DNA from: Bacilli bacterium
GTDB lineage: Bacteria > Bacillota_I > Bacilli_A > RF39 > UBA660
Length of the DNA: 64,000 bases
Direction: 5' to 3'
NCBI GenBank assembly: GCA_017519965.1
Contig: JAFWRK010000048.1
Span: forward strand, 52,279-116,278
Part shown: piece by piece, positions 54,728-63,698 of the stretch
Position numbering within the stretch: the stretch's first letter is position 1
How the letters are laid out: each line of letters starts with the position of its first letter
Made by a program: the position numbers and the translations under genes
The notes under the pieces: model-generated
The model's input: the letters and a program-made list of their open reading frames with translations, nothing else
What the model was told of the DNA's origin: nothing
The model's database searches: none

Positions 54728-55483
54728 ATGAAAGTACAAATGATATCAAGTGGTTCAAAAGGAAATTGCGCCATAGTTTTAAGTAATAATACAAATATAA
54801 TTATTGATGCGGGAATATCTTTTATCACTTTAAAAAGAAAGTTAGAAGAATATTCCCTTTCTTTTGACCAATTTAATGCAATATTAATAACCCATTGCCA
54901 TAAAGACCATATAAGTGGACTATCTAGTATAATTAAAAAAACAAAATTAAACGCCTATATACCAAAGAAAATGTATGATAGTCTAAAAGAATATATACCA
55001 ATAGAAAGATGTATTTTCATAGAAGATACATTTAAAATAAATGATTTAAGTATAGAACTAATACATACGTCACATGATGCACCATCCAGTGTAGGATTTT
55101 TAATAGATGATTGTAAAAAGAAAATGTGTTATGTAACAGACACAGGATATATTAATAGAAAGTATTTATCAAAAATGGTAAAACTTGATTGTTATGTGAT
55201 AGAAAGCAATCATGATGAAGTTATGTTAATGGATGGACCATATCCAAGATTTTTAAAAGAAAGAGTAATTAGTGATAAAGGGCATTTGTCTAACAAAACA
55301 ACAGCTAATTATCTTAAGAAGATTATAGGTAGTAATACAAAAAATATAGTATTAGCACATTTAAGTGAAACAAATAATACAGAAGAACTAGCTCTAAAAA
55401 CAGTTAGAGAACAAATACCAGATGAAAAAATACATATAATAGCTGCAAGACAATATGAAGTAAGTGAAATAATAGAGGTATAA
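54728..55483 (+). CDS. walJ: Metallo-beta-lactamase-fold protein WalJ/YycJ
   Basis: 251 aa. ILITHCHKDHISGL near 54-67 (HxHxDH metal motif) and the family start MKVQMISSGSKGNCAIV. VTDTGYINRKYLSKM near 137 and the YHLSGTNN-like VLAHLSETNNTEEL near 216 follow. In Bacillus it is the last but one gene of the walRKHIJ operon; it is thought to be a 5'-3' DNA exonuclease-type hydrolase. It lies 1 bp after the M23 gene. Confidence 0.93.
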   Translation: MKVQMISSGSKGNCAIVLSNNTNIIIDAGISFITLKRKLEEYSLSFDQFNAILITHCHKDHISGLSSIIKKTKLNAYIPKKMYDSLKEYIPIERCIFIEDTFKINDLSIELIHTSHDAPSSVGFLIDDCKKKMCYVTDTGYINRKYLSKMVKLDCYVIESNHDEVMLMDGPYPRFLKERVISDKGHLSNKTTANYLKKIIGSNTKNIVLAHLSETNNTEELALKTVREQIPDEKIHIIAARQYEVSEIIEV

Positions 55484-55484
55484 A

Positions 55485-55940
55485 ATGATAAAACTAATAA
55501 CAGTAGGATCAATTAAAGAAAAGTATTTGAAAGATGCTATCGAAGAATATAAAAAAAGGCTAAGTAAATACACAAATCTAGAATTAATTGAAGTAAAAGA
55601 TGAAGGATTAGTAGAAAAAGAGAAAGCACTTCATTTAGAAGCTGAAAAAATACTTAAAAACATAAATAGTAAAGAATATATAATTACTCTAGAAATAGAG
55701 GGTCAACAACTAACAAGTGAAGAGTTTTCAAAAAAAATAGAAAACACACTAATTGAAAATAGTAATATTACATTTATAATAGGTGGAAGTTATGGATTAG
55801 ATGACGAAATAAAAAGAATATCTAACTATAAATTATCATTTTCTAAAATGACATTTCCTCATCAATTATTTAGAGTAGTATTATTAGAACAAATATATAG
55901 AGCATTTAAAATTATTAATAATGAGAATTATCATAAATAG
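55485..55940 (+). CDS. rlmH: 23S rRNA (pseudouridine1915-N3)-methyltransferase RlmH
   Basis: 151 aa. SPOUT fold; start MIKLITVGSIKEKYLKDAIEEYKKRLSKYT, the SAM knot IIGGSYGLDDEIKR near 99, and the end LLEQIYRAFKIINNENYHK match. Methylates pseudouridine 1915 of 23S rRNA. It is 1 bp after walJ, as the walJ-(htrC)-rlmH order in Bacillus. Confidence 0.96.
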   Translation: MIKLITVGSIKEKYLKDAIEEYKKRLSKYTNLELIEVKDEGLVEKEKALHLEAEKILKNINSKEYIITLEIEGQQLTSEEFSKKIENTLIENSNITFIIGGSYGLDDEIKRISNYKLSFSKMTFPHQLFRVVLLEQIYRAFKIINNENYHK

Positions 55941-55948
55941 GAGAGTAT

Positions 55949-56614
55949 ATGATAGGAAATAATTGGGATAGTATATTAAGTGAAGAGTATAACAAAGAAT
56001 ACTTTGTAAAAATGATAGATTTCTTAAATAATGAATATAAGAGTAAAACAATATATCCAAAAAAAAATGAAATATTTAACGCCTTTAGATACACTTCATT
56101 TGATAATTTAAAAGTAGTTATAATAGGTCAAGATCCATATCATGGACCAGATCAAGCAGAAGGATTATCATTTTCAGTAAGTAATTCAGTACTAAAACCA
56201 CCATCATTGCAGAACATTTTTAAAGAACTAGAAAGTGACTTAGGAATACCATTTCCAGAAGTTAACTCACTAAAACCATGGGCCAATGAAGGAGTTTTAT
56301 TATTAAATGCAGTCTTAACAGTAGAAGAACATTCACCAGCTTCACACAAAAATATAGGATGGGAAACGTTTACTGATAATGTAATTAAAAAGATAAATGA
56401 AAAAGAAGAGCCTGTAGTATTTATACTTTGGGGAGCCTTCGCAAGAAGTAAAAAAGAACTAATAACTAATCCTAAACACTTAATAATAGAATCAGCTCAT
56501 CCATCTCCATTTTCTGCTAGAAATGGGTTCTTTGGAAGTAAACCATTTTCTAGAACTAATGAATTCTTAAGAAAGAATAATATAAAAGAAATAGATTGGA
56601 GAGTAGAAAAATGA
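55949..56614 (+). CDS. ung: Uracil-DNA glycosylase
   Basis: 221 aa, family 1. The water-activating loop VVIIGQDPYHGPDQAEGLSF near 56, the GVLLLNAVLTV motif near 115 and the Leu-loop HPSPFSARNGFFG near 182 are all intact. Removes uracil from DNA. It overlaps the next gene by 4 bp (ATGA). Confidence 0.97.
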   Translation: MIGNNWDSILSEEYNKEYFVKMIDFLNNEYKSKTIYPKKNEIFNAFRYTSFDNLKVVIIGQDPYHGPDQAEGLSFSVSNSVLKPPSLQNIFKELESDLGIPFPEVNSLKPWANEGVLLLNAVLTVEEHSPASHKNIGWETFTDNVIKKINEKEEPVVFILWGAFARSKKELITNPKHLIIESAHPSPFSARNGFFGSKPFSRTNEFLRKNNIKEIDWRVEK

Positions 56615-57363
56615 AAAAAATAAGTAAAGTATTTTCAGAATATTATATAATGTTTGCAATTTATTGTTTGATAGGTTGGCTATATGAAGTATTATGGATG
56701 TGGTTTGTAGTACCTCCATTTAAATTTACAAATAGAGGAGTATTATTTGGACCATTTTTACCAATCTATGGCTTTGGTATGTTAATACTAATTATCTTAT
56801 TAAAAAAATTAATGAGTCGAAAACATAAAGCAGGAAATACTATATTTTTATCACTATCAGTAGCTATAATAACAACATTTACTTATGTAACATTTATAGA
56901 GTTCACTACTCCTAAAATATATAGGGTAGATCTATTTCTAAAAGGATATGGTATAGGATTATTACTAGCTAATATAATATCTATAGTAATAGCAAACATT
57001 ATAGTAAAAAAATCTAAAAATGAATATATAAAAGATACAGACTTAACAATATTTTTAGTTTTTTTAGCTATCTGGATAATAACAACATTAATAGAGTATG
57101 TATCACATTATGCAATAGATAAGTATGCTAATAAATTATTATGGGATTATACATATGACTTTCTAAATATAAATGCAAGAGTAAATTGGGATGCCAGTAG
57201 AAACTTTGCTATAGGAGGAACATTCCTACTATATACAGTTCAACCATTAATAATTAAACTAAATAAAAAACTAAAAGATAAAACCAAATTAATAATAACA
57301 TTAGTAATAGGAATACCAATGTTATTAGACTTTATCTTTCATGCACTTCTTAATATAATATAA
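56611..57363 (+). CDS. CmpB-type putative ABC transporter permease family membrane protein
   Basis: 250 aa from ATG 56611, whose ATGA overlaps the ung stop, 8 bp after GGAGAG. About six TM segments. YCLIGWLYEVLWMW and NRGVLFGPFLPIYGFG near residues 18-55 are the conserved first hairpin of the PF06541 family (putative ABC transporter, type IV). No ATPase gene is beside it, so a transport role is unproven. Confidence 0.8.
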   Translation: MKKISKVFSEYYIMFAIYCLIGWLYEVLWMWFVVPPFKFTNRGVLFGPFLPIYGFGMLILIILLKKLMSRKHKAGNTIFLSLSVAIITTFTYVTFIEFTTPKIYRVDLFLKGYGIGLLLANIISIVIANIIVKKSKNEYIKDTDLTIFLVFLAIWIITTLIEYVSHYAIDKYANKLLWDYTYDFLNINARVNWDASRNFAIGGTFLLYTVQPLIIKLNKKLKDKTKLIITLVIGIPMLLDFIFHALLNII

Positions 57364-57398
57364 AAAGTTTCCACAGAATTTGTGGAAACTTTTTTTTA
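57362..57398. terminator. Bidirectional terminator
   Basis: AAGTTTCCACA / TGTGGAAACTT stem with loop GAATT between the CmpB-like gene (plus) and the 107-aa gene (minus). Confidence 0.85.
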
Positions 57399-57399
57399 C

Positions 57400-57723
57400 T
57401 TATCTATAATTTGTATTCTTATAAACATAATATTTATTATCAGTATTTTTAGGAATTTCATTATACTCTTTGGTTGTTTCTGGCTTTATCCATTCACCAT
57501 TACTATAATTATGTTCTTCATAAAAATATGTAGGAAGAGAAATATCATCATGGTTACTTTTACCATAAGATAATTTTTGACTCTCTAAATATTCTTCTTG
57601 CGCTTTTCTATAATAATAGCCACCAGAAAAAGATCCAACTAATGCAAATGAAATAGCACCTCCAATAGATAATACCTTCATACAATATAATATATCTTCT
57701 TTATTAATTTTAAAATTTTTCAT
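57400..57723 (-). CDS. Small membrane protein, unknown function
   Basis: 107 aa from ATG 57723, which follows GTGGGGG; an upstream frame extension has no supporting Shine-Dalgarno. One TM at about 15-35 (IGGAISFALVGSFSGGYYYRKAQEE), then a hydrophilic tail rich in Tyr, Asn and Glu, perhaps outside. No homologue recognised. It shares the minus strand with pta, lemA and the PBP but is separated by a terminator. Confidence 0.65.
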   Translation of the reverse strand: MKNFKINKEDILYCMKVLSIGGAISFALVGSFSGGYYYRKAQEEYLESQKLSYGKSNHDDISLPTYFYEEHNYSNGEWIKPETTKEYNEIPKNTDNKYYVYKNTNYR

Positions 57724-57780
57724 AATAACCCCCACTTGAAAAAACTTGGAGATATTATAGCATAACAATCATAAAAAGTC

Positions 57781-57810
57781 AAAAAAAACTCCTTTTAAGG
57801 AGTTTTTTTT
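57781..57810 (-). terminator. Terminator of lemA-pta
   Basis: AACTCCTT-TT-AAGGAGTT hairpin with A/T runs on both sides, overlapping the pta stop codon. Confidence 0.8.
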
Positions 57811-58798
57811 AATTTGCTTGTACTGCAGTAATTGCAACTACACCAACTATATCATCTACGTTACATCCTCTAGATAAATCATTAATTGGTCTAGCAATAC
57901 CTTGACATATAGGTCCATAAGCCTCAGCTTTAGCTAATCTTTGAACTAGTTTATAACCAATATTACCAGCATCTAAATCTGGGAACACTAATACATTAGC
58001 ATGTCCTGCAACAGAGCTATTTGGAGCCTTAGAAGCAGCTATTTCTGGAACTATAGCAGCATCTAATTGAAGCTCACCATCTGCTTTCATATCAGGATAA
58101 TCTCTTTTAGCTATCTCAACAGCAGCAAGAACTTTATCTACATCAGCATGTTTAGCACTGCCTTTAGTAGAATGAGACAAGAATGCTACTTTAGGTTCAT
58201 CTTGAACTAATAATTGGAAACTATCTGCACTAGATTTAGCTATAGCAGCTAGTTTTTCTGGGTCAGGATTTTGTTCTAGTCCAGCATCAGCAAAAATAAA
58301 TGTACCATTAGAACCATATTCACAATTTGGAACTACCATCAAGAAGAAAGCAGATACTAATTTAGTATCAGGTGCAGTCTTAATAATTTGTAATGCAGGT
58401 CTAATAGTGTTAGCAGATGAATGGCAAGCACCAGATACAACACCATCAGCCATATTTTCTTTAACTAACATACATGCATAATACATATAGTCATTCATCA
58501 TTAATTCTTTAGCTTCTTCATAAGTCATACCCTTAGCTTTTCTAAGTTCTACTAATTTATTAATTAATTCTTCAGTTAATTCTGAAGTATTAGGATCAAT
58601 AAACTTAATATTATCAAAGTTTAAGTCAGAATTGTTACTCTTTATTTCATCACCATTACCAATAATAATAATATTAGCAATATCTTCATCTCTTACCTTA
58701 CAAGCAGCTTCTACAACTCTTCTATCCATATATTCAGGTAATATTATTGTCTTTTTATTCTTTTTAGCTCTTTCTTTAATACTCTCTATAAAATTCAT
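57809..58798 (-). CDS. pta: Phosphate acetyltransferase
   Basis: Makes acetyl-phosphate from acetyl-CoA; with acetate kinase it gives substrate-level ATP. 329 aa, short (type I) form. ILPEYMDRRVVEAA near 19, GVVSGACHSSANTIRPALQIIK near 117, FADAGLEQNPDPEKLAAIA near 168 and the C-terminal GPICQGIARPINDLSRGC near 297 are PTA_PTB signatures. The gene is 10 bp after the lemA-like gene. No ackA is in the window. Confidence 0.96.
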   Translation of the reverse strand: MNFIESIKERAKKNKKTIILPEYMDRRVVEAACKVRDEDIANIIIIGNGDEIKSNNSDLNFDNIKFIDPNTSELTEELINKLVELRKAKGMTYEEAKELMMNDYMYYACMLVKENMADGVVSGACHSSANTIRPALQIIKTAPDTKLVSAFFLMVVPNCEYGSNGTFIFADAGLEQNPDPEKLAAIAKSSADSFQLLVQDEPKVAFLSHSTKGSAKHADVDKVLAAVEIAKRDYPDMKADGELQLDAAIVPEIAASKAPNSSVAGHANVLVFPDLDAGNIGYKLVQRLAKAEAYGPICQGIARPINDLSRGCNVDDIVGVVAITAVQAN

Positions 58799-58808
58799 AA
58801 ATACCTCT

Positions 58809-59339
58809 CTAATCAGCTAATATTTCATACATTTCTTTATTTTCATCATTATAAAAATCTTTTCTCTTATAACGTTTAAATAAAGCAACTATTTTTGATG
58901 GAAAAGATGAAACTAATTGATTAAATATTACAACATTATCATTATAAAATTTAATAGAACCAATTATAGCTTCTTCATTATCATTTAAATCTCTTAGAAT
59001 TCTATTTAAAGATTCACTTTTAAATAATTTTTCATTCTCATCTAAAGTTTTAAATAATTCATCATACTCAGTTTTTAGTATTTCATTTAATTGGAAATGA
59101 TTTAAATTAGCTTCATTTATACCATTTAATTCTGCCATAAATTCCTCTAGTTTTAATTCTTTCTTAATTATAGGTACTGTTCTTTCTAATAAATCTAGTT
59201 TTCTATTTAAAAGAATATCTAAATTGCTTTCAGCTTCATTGATTTTAATAATTGCAAAATTGAATCTATTACCATATATAACAAATATTATTATAAATAA
59301 TAAAATTACTATAGCAACTCCGATAAGTATTTTTATCAT
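58809..59339 (-). CDS. LemA family protein
   Basis: 176 aa: an N-terminal TM (about 4-23) and a long helical domain. INEAESNLDILLNRKLDLLERTVPI is the LemA repeat start (usually VDVQLKRRxDLIPNLV), and IKFYNDNVVIFNQLVSSFPSKIV near 130-152 the conserved YNDAV...FPS end. Function is unknown; often membrane-linked. It may form an operon with pta. Confidence 0.88.
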   Translation of the reverse strand: MIKILIGVAIVILLFIIIFVIYGNRFNFAIIKINEAESNLDILLNRKLDLLERTVPIIKKELKLEEFMAELNGINEANLNHFQLNEILKTEYDELFKTLDENEKLFKSESLNRILRDLNDNEEAIIGSIKFYNDNVVIFNQLVSSFPSKIVALFKRYKRKDFYNDENKEMYEILAD

Positions 59340-59406
59340 ATCATCCCTCCAACACTATAGTAATTATATCAAATTTATTATTAGATGTACATTGACTAAA
59401 TAGAAA

Positions 59407-61377
59407 TTAAGTTTCTTTTTGAAAACTTTCTTTTTCATCAAAAGTTTTTTCAACTCCACTAGGTTCTGTCCCCTTAATAAAATACATAAATTTTTTCTTT
59501 TCAGCTGTCTCATCGACAGGCTTTCCTGATATAGGATCAACAAGTACTACATTGATATTTTTAGGTTTAGTATACCATGTATCAATATCCTCTTTATCTT
59601 TTTCATAGTATTCTACTGTGTTATACCATATATTTTGTGCATATTTATACTCACTCTTATCTAAAGATTTATTGTCATCATAACCAACCCATACTGCACA
59701 GACAACATCCTTATTATAGCCAATATTCCAATTATCAGTTTCGGTAGTTCCACTTTTTAAAGCAAACTTATGAGTTAGTTTAGGAGCTAAACTAATAGCA
59801 GTAGGATAATTATAATCAATATAGTCAGGATCATAAGTAGCAGTTAACATATTATTTAGTATAAAAGTTAGACTACTATTTAATACTAATTCTTTAATAT
59901 TATTGTTTTCATATAAAACATTACCATTTCCATCAACTACTTTCTCAATTAAATGTGGCTCTACTTTATAACCTTCATTAGCAAAAGCAGAATATCCAGA
60001 AGCCATCTCTATAATACTAATTTCATTAGTTCCTAAAGGTAGAGATGGAATATCTTCTAATTTAGATTTAATACCAACTCTTCTAGCAACATTTATTAAT
60101 GCATCGCTACCAAGAAAAAGATGAGTCTTAACAGCATATATATTTTCAGAATAAGCAACAGCAGTAGCCATAGATATAGGTTTATTACCATATACATCAT
60201 TATAATTTCTAGGAGAGTAACTATCTGCTTTTTCTAAATTAAATGTAGTTTTTTCACTAGTAAATGTTGAACTAGTAGTAAATCCATTTTCCAAAGCAGC
60301 ATAGTATAAGTATGGTTTCATAGTTGACCCAACTTGTCTTTTAGAGTTTAAAACTCTATTATATGAAGATTCTAAATAATCTTTTCCACCAACTAAAGCA
60401 ACAATACCACCAGTATTAGGATTCATCACAACAACACTAGTTTGTATAGAAGAATTATCTGGAATAGTATTTTTAATAATACTATCTAATTCTTTTTGAG
60501 CATCAATATTTAAATTAGTATAAATCTTCAAGCCTTTTATAGATTCATAACTCTTTGGTATAGAAGAAATATTATCTAATTCATGAATAACAGCATCTTG
60601 ATAATACATCAAATTATCACTATTGTCTTCACTCTTTCCATCATTAAAAATAAGTTCTTCATTATATGCATCATTTAATTCATCTTCAGTAATAGTATTA
60701 TTATTAACCATGCATTTTAATACAGTAAGCTGTCTCTCTTTTGATAAATCATAATTAATAAAAGGAGAATAATTAGAAGGAGATTTAGGTATACCTATTA
60801 AAAGACTAGCTTCTGCTAAAGATAATTCAGATGGTTCTTTATTAAAATAATATTTACTAGCTCTATAAATACCATATTGACCATGTCCATAGTTAATAGT
60901 ATTTAAATATCCTTCTAATATCTCATCTTTAGAATAATCCGATTCAATTCTAATTGTGTACCAAGCTTCATCCCATTTTCTTTTCCAAGTCTTATCAAAA
61001 CTTAAAAATAAATTTTTAGCATACTGTTGAGTAATAGTTGATGCTCCTTGAGTAGTAGTACCACTTCTTAAATTAACATAACAAGCTTTTAATATTCTTA
61101 AAAAGTCAAAACCATGATGCTTATAAAAATTTTTATCTTCTGTAGAAATAGTTGCATCAATAACATTTTTTGATATTTCATTAATACTTACCCATTCCTT
61201 AGATTGACTTCCTTCAAAAAAAACATTATTATTACTATCGTAGAGTATCAAGTTATTTGCACTATTAATTTCTAATTTAGGAGATATTTTTATATAAACA
61301 TATATACCAACACATGAAATAAGTAATAATAAGAATAATAGTTTAATAGTTTTTTTAATAAAAGATTTAATCTTCAT
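59407..61377 (-). CDS. Class A penicillin-binding protein (transglycosylase/transpeptidase)
   Basis: 656 aa from ATG 61377, with GAGG 8 bp upstream. One TM at about 10-30. GT51 motifs STEDKNFYKHHG near 77-88 and GASTITQQYAKNLF near 110. Transpeptidase motifs STMKP (SxxK), SEN (SxN) in AVAYSENIYAVK and KSGTTETD (KTG-type) follow in order. The tail is rich in Lys and Glu. It polymerises and cross-links peptidoglycan. On the minus strand, against replication. Confidence 0.95.
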   Translation of the reverse strand: MKIKSFIKKTIKLLFLLLLISCVGIYVYIKISPKLEINSANNLILYDSNNNVFFEGSQSKEWVSINEISKNVIDATISTEDKNFYKHHGFDFLRILKACYVNLRSGTTTQGASTITQQYAKNLFLSFDKTWKRKWDEAWYTIRIESDYSKDEILEGYLNTINYGHGQYGIYRASKYYFNKEPSELSLAEASLLIGIPKSPSNYSPFINYDLSKERQLTVLKCMVNNNTITEDELNDAYNEELIFNDGKSEDNSDNLMYYQDAVIHELDNISSIPKSYESIKGLKIYTNLNIDAQKELDSIIKNTIPDNSSIQTSVVVMNPNTGGIVALVGGKDYLESSYNRVLNSKRQVGSTMKPYLYYAALENGFTTSSTFTSEKTTFNLEKADSYSPRNYNDVYGNKPISMATAVAYSENIYAVKTHLFLGSDALINVARRVGIKSKLEDIPSLPLGTNEISIIEMASGYSAFANEGYKVEPHLIEKVVDGNGNVLYENNNIKELVLNSSLTFILNNMLTATYDPDYIDYNYPTAISLAPKLTHKFALKSGTTETDNWNIGYNKDVVCAVWVGYDDNKSLDKSEYKYAQNIWYNTVEYYEKDKEDIDTWYTKPKNINVVLVDPISGKPVDETAEKKKFMYFIKGTEPSGVEKTFDEKESFQKET

Positions 61378-61443
61378 AGAATCAGCCTCAATACTATTAT
61401 TGGAAATAATAAAGAAAAATATGTATAAAAAAAACAAGAAATA

Positions 61444-61452
61444 TGCTATAAT
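61444..61452 (+). promoter_or_regulatory. Promoter of ywiB-argS
   Basis: TGCTATAAT extended -10 with -10 hexamer TATAAT at 61447-61452. No good -35 is seen. It is 32 bp before ywiB. Confidence 0.6.
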
Positions 61453-61483
61453 CTAAACTAAGTTTTTAGAAATGGGTGGTTAT

Positions 61484-61828
61484 ATGAATTTTAATGCTAA
61501 AATAAGTGTCATTAATAATGATGAAAACATAGTTTTTAATACAACATGTAAAAAAAATAATGATACAATTATGTACATTGAAAATGATGAATTACATACA
61601 AGAACAACATATAACTATGAAAAAAATGTTTTACGACGACGAAATGGTGAATATAAAATAGAATATCAATTTGATTTAAAAAAGAAAACAGAAGGAATAA
61701 TTGAAACAAGAGAGCATAAAGCAATTGTAAGTATTGAAACAAATAAAATAAATATTAATAATGACAATATAGAAATAGAGTTTAAAGTAGAAGGACAACC
61801 TATTCTCTATAGAATAGAAAAGGAGTAA
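61484..61828 (+). CDS. DUF1934 beta-barrel protein (YwiB-like)
   Basis: 114 aa from ATG 61484, following GGGTGG. Beta-rich protein with ELHTRTTYNYEKNVLRRRNGEYKIEYQFDLKKK, alternating polar strands, no Cys. In Bacillus, ywiB (a calycin-like eight-strand barrel of unknown role) sits right before argS, as here (2-bp gap). The assignment comes from position and strand pattern. Confidence 0.75.
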   Translation: MNFNAKISVINNDENIVFNTTCKKNNDTIMYIENDELHTRTTYNYEKNVLRRRNGEYKIEYQFDLKKKTEGIIETREHKAIVSIETNKININNDNIEIEFKVEGQPILYRIEKE

Positions 61829-61830
61829 AT

Positions 61831-63585
61831 ATGAGTATTTTAAAGAATATAAATAATGATTTAAAAGAAAGATTAAAAGGGATAGGATATGATGTTGAAA
61901 ATATCAATCTATTACCTTCTAATAGAAAAGATCTAGGAGACTTTCAAATAAACGAAGCAATGCAATTAGCAAAGAAATATGGAAAGAATCCTAGAGATAT
62001 AGCAAGTGATATAGTTAAAGAATTAGAAAAAGATGAAAAATTTACTAATATTAATATAGCAGGACCTGGTTTCATTAATATATCTATAAATAATGACTAT
62101 TTAGTAAATGAATTAAACAAAATAGAAGAAGATATAGACTATAACATTGATAAAAAAGAAGAAAAGAAAATAGTAATTGACTTTGGAGGAGCTAATGTAG
62201 CAAAAGCTCTTCATGTTGGACACCTTAGAAGTGCTAACTTAGGAGAAGGATTAAAAAGATTAGCTAGAAGAATTGGTTATAAAGTATGGGGAGATGCTCA
62301 TCTAGGAGATTATGGAAGACCTTTAGGTCTAGTAGAATTAGAAATAAAGAAAATGTATCCAGATTTACCATTCTTTGATGAAAACTATAAAGGTAACTAT
62401 GAAGAAATAGAATTACCAATTACAAATGTAGATTTAGAAAAAATATATCCATTAGCTTCATCAAAATCAAAAGAAGATGAACAATATTTAGAAGAAGCAA
62501 GAATAATAACTTCTAAAATTCAAAACAAAGAAAGAGGTTATTATGATTTATGGAAAAAAATCATAGAAATATCAAAGAAAGATATTAAAGAAGTATATGA
62601 TAGTCTTAATGTATACTATGATTTATGGTTAGGAGAAAGTGATTCCATAGAATACTTTGATGAGCTATATAAAATATTTGAAGAAAAAGGCTTATTAAAA
62701 GAAAGTGATGGAGCTAAAATAGTTGAGTTAGAAGAAGAAACAGATAAAGCTCCAATGCCACCAATTTTATTTGTTAAAAGTAATGGATCATTATCTTATC
62801 AAACAACAGATTTAGCAACTATCTTACAAAGAAAGCATGAAGAAAATCCAGATGAAATATGGTATTGCGTAGATGCTAGACAATCACTTCATTTTGATCA
62901 AGTATTTAGAGCTACAAGATATGCAAATTTAGTAGATGATAATGTTAAATTAGATTTTATTGGATTTGGAACAATGAATGGAAAAGATGGAAAACCATTT
63001 AAAACTAGAGATGGTGGAGTAATGCCATTAAAAGAATTAATAAATTTAGTAAAAGAAGAAACATATAAAAGAATAGTTATAGATACAAAAGATGAAAAAG
63101 AAAAACAAGAAATAGCTCATAAAGTAGCTATTGCATGTTTAAAATATTCTGATTCACTACCATTTAGAGGAACAGATTATATATTTGAATTAGATAAATT
63201 TGCCGATATGGAAGGTAAAACAGGTGCATACATATTGTATTCAACAATAAGAATGAAATCATTATTAAATAAAGCAAAAGAACAAGGTATAGAATATAAT
63301 AAAATGCATAGCATATACAGTGACGTAGAAAAAGAGATAGCATTAACTTTATTAAATTTACCAACTGTATTAGATAAGACATTAGAAAATAAATCATTAA
63401 ATGAAGTAGCAGAATACATTTTTAGATTAACATCAATATATAACAAATTCTATTCTGACAACAAAGTATTAATTGAAGAAGATAGTAATAAGAAGACTAG
63501 TTGGTTAGTATTAACAGACATAGTATATAAAACAAATTTATTGTTATTAGATATCCTAGGAATAGATGTACCAGAAAAAATGTAA
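61831..63585 (+). CDS. argS: Arginyl-tRNA synthetase
   Basis: 584 aa: N-terminal add-1 domain (NDLKERLKGIGYDVENI), VIDFGGANVAKALHVGHLRSANLGEGLKRL near 112-141 in which the HVGH is the HIGH motif, GDAHLGDYGRPLGLV near 152, and GFGTMNGKDGKPFKTRDGGV near 383 in place of KMSKS, as usual in ArgS. A DALR anticodon domain with EVAEYIFRLTSIYNKFY ends it. It is in one unit with ywiB. Confidence 0.97.
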   Translation: MSILKNINNDLKERLKGIGYDVENINLLPSNRKDLGDFQINEAMQLAKKYGKNPRDIASDIVKELEKDEKFTNINIAGPGFINISINNDYLVNELNKIEEDIDYNIDKKEEKKIVIDFGGANVAKALHVGHLRSANLGEGLKRLARRIGYKVWGDAHLGDYGRPLGLVELEIKKMYPDLPFFDENYKGNYEEIELPITNVDLEKIYPLASSKSKEDEQYLEEARIITSKIQNKERGYYDLWKKIIEISKKDIKEVYDSLNVYYDLWLGESDSIEYFDELYKIFEEKGLLKESDGAKIVELEEETDKAPMPPILFVKSNGSLSYQTTDLATILQRKHEENPDEIWYCVDARQSLHFDQVFRATRYANLVDDNVKLDFIGFGTMNGKDGKPFKTRDGGVMPLKELINLVKEETYKRIVIDTKDEKEKQEIAHKVAIACLKYSDSLPFRGTDYIFELDKFADMEGKTGAYILYSTIRMKSLLNKAKEQGIEYNKMHSIYSDVEKEIALTLLNLPTVLDKTLENKSLNEVAEYIFRLTSIYNKFYSDNKVLIEEDSNKKTSWLVLTDIVYKTNLLLLDILGIDVPEKM

Positions 63586-63593
63586 AAAAAGTG

Positions 63594-63622
63594 TTGTAAT
63601 TATATATATAATATGTTATAAG
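63594..63622 (+). promoter_or_regulatory. Promoter of rpoE
   Basis: TTGTAA (63594-63599), 17 bp, TATAAG (63617-63622). A hairpin AAAATTATT / AATAATTTT (63632-63654) follows in the leader. Confidence 0.5.
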
Positions 63623-63698
63623 TTTAATGGTAAAATTATTATTTAATAATTTTATAATTAATTGATAAAAGTGATGTGCTGCATAGGAGGGCTACATT

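Noticed and set aside
57367..57393. TTTCCACA / TGTGGAAA, looking like a pair of DnaA boxes
   Set aside because: They are the two arms of a terminator hairpin between convergent genes, far from the origin.
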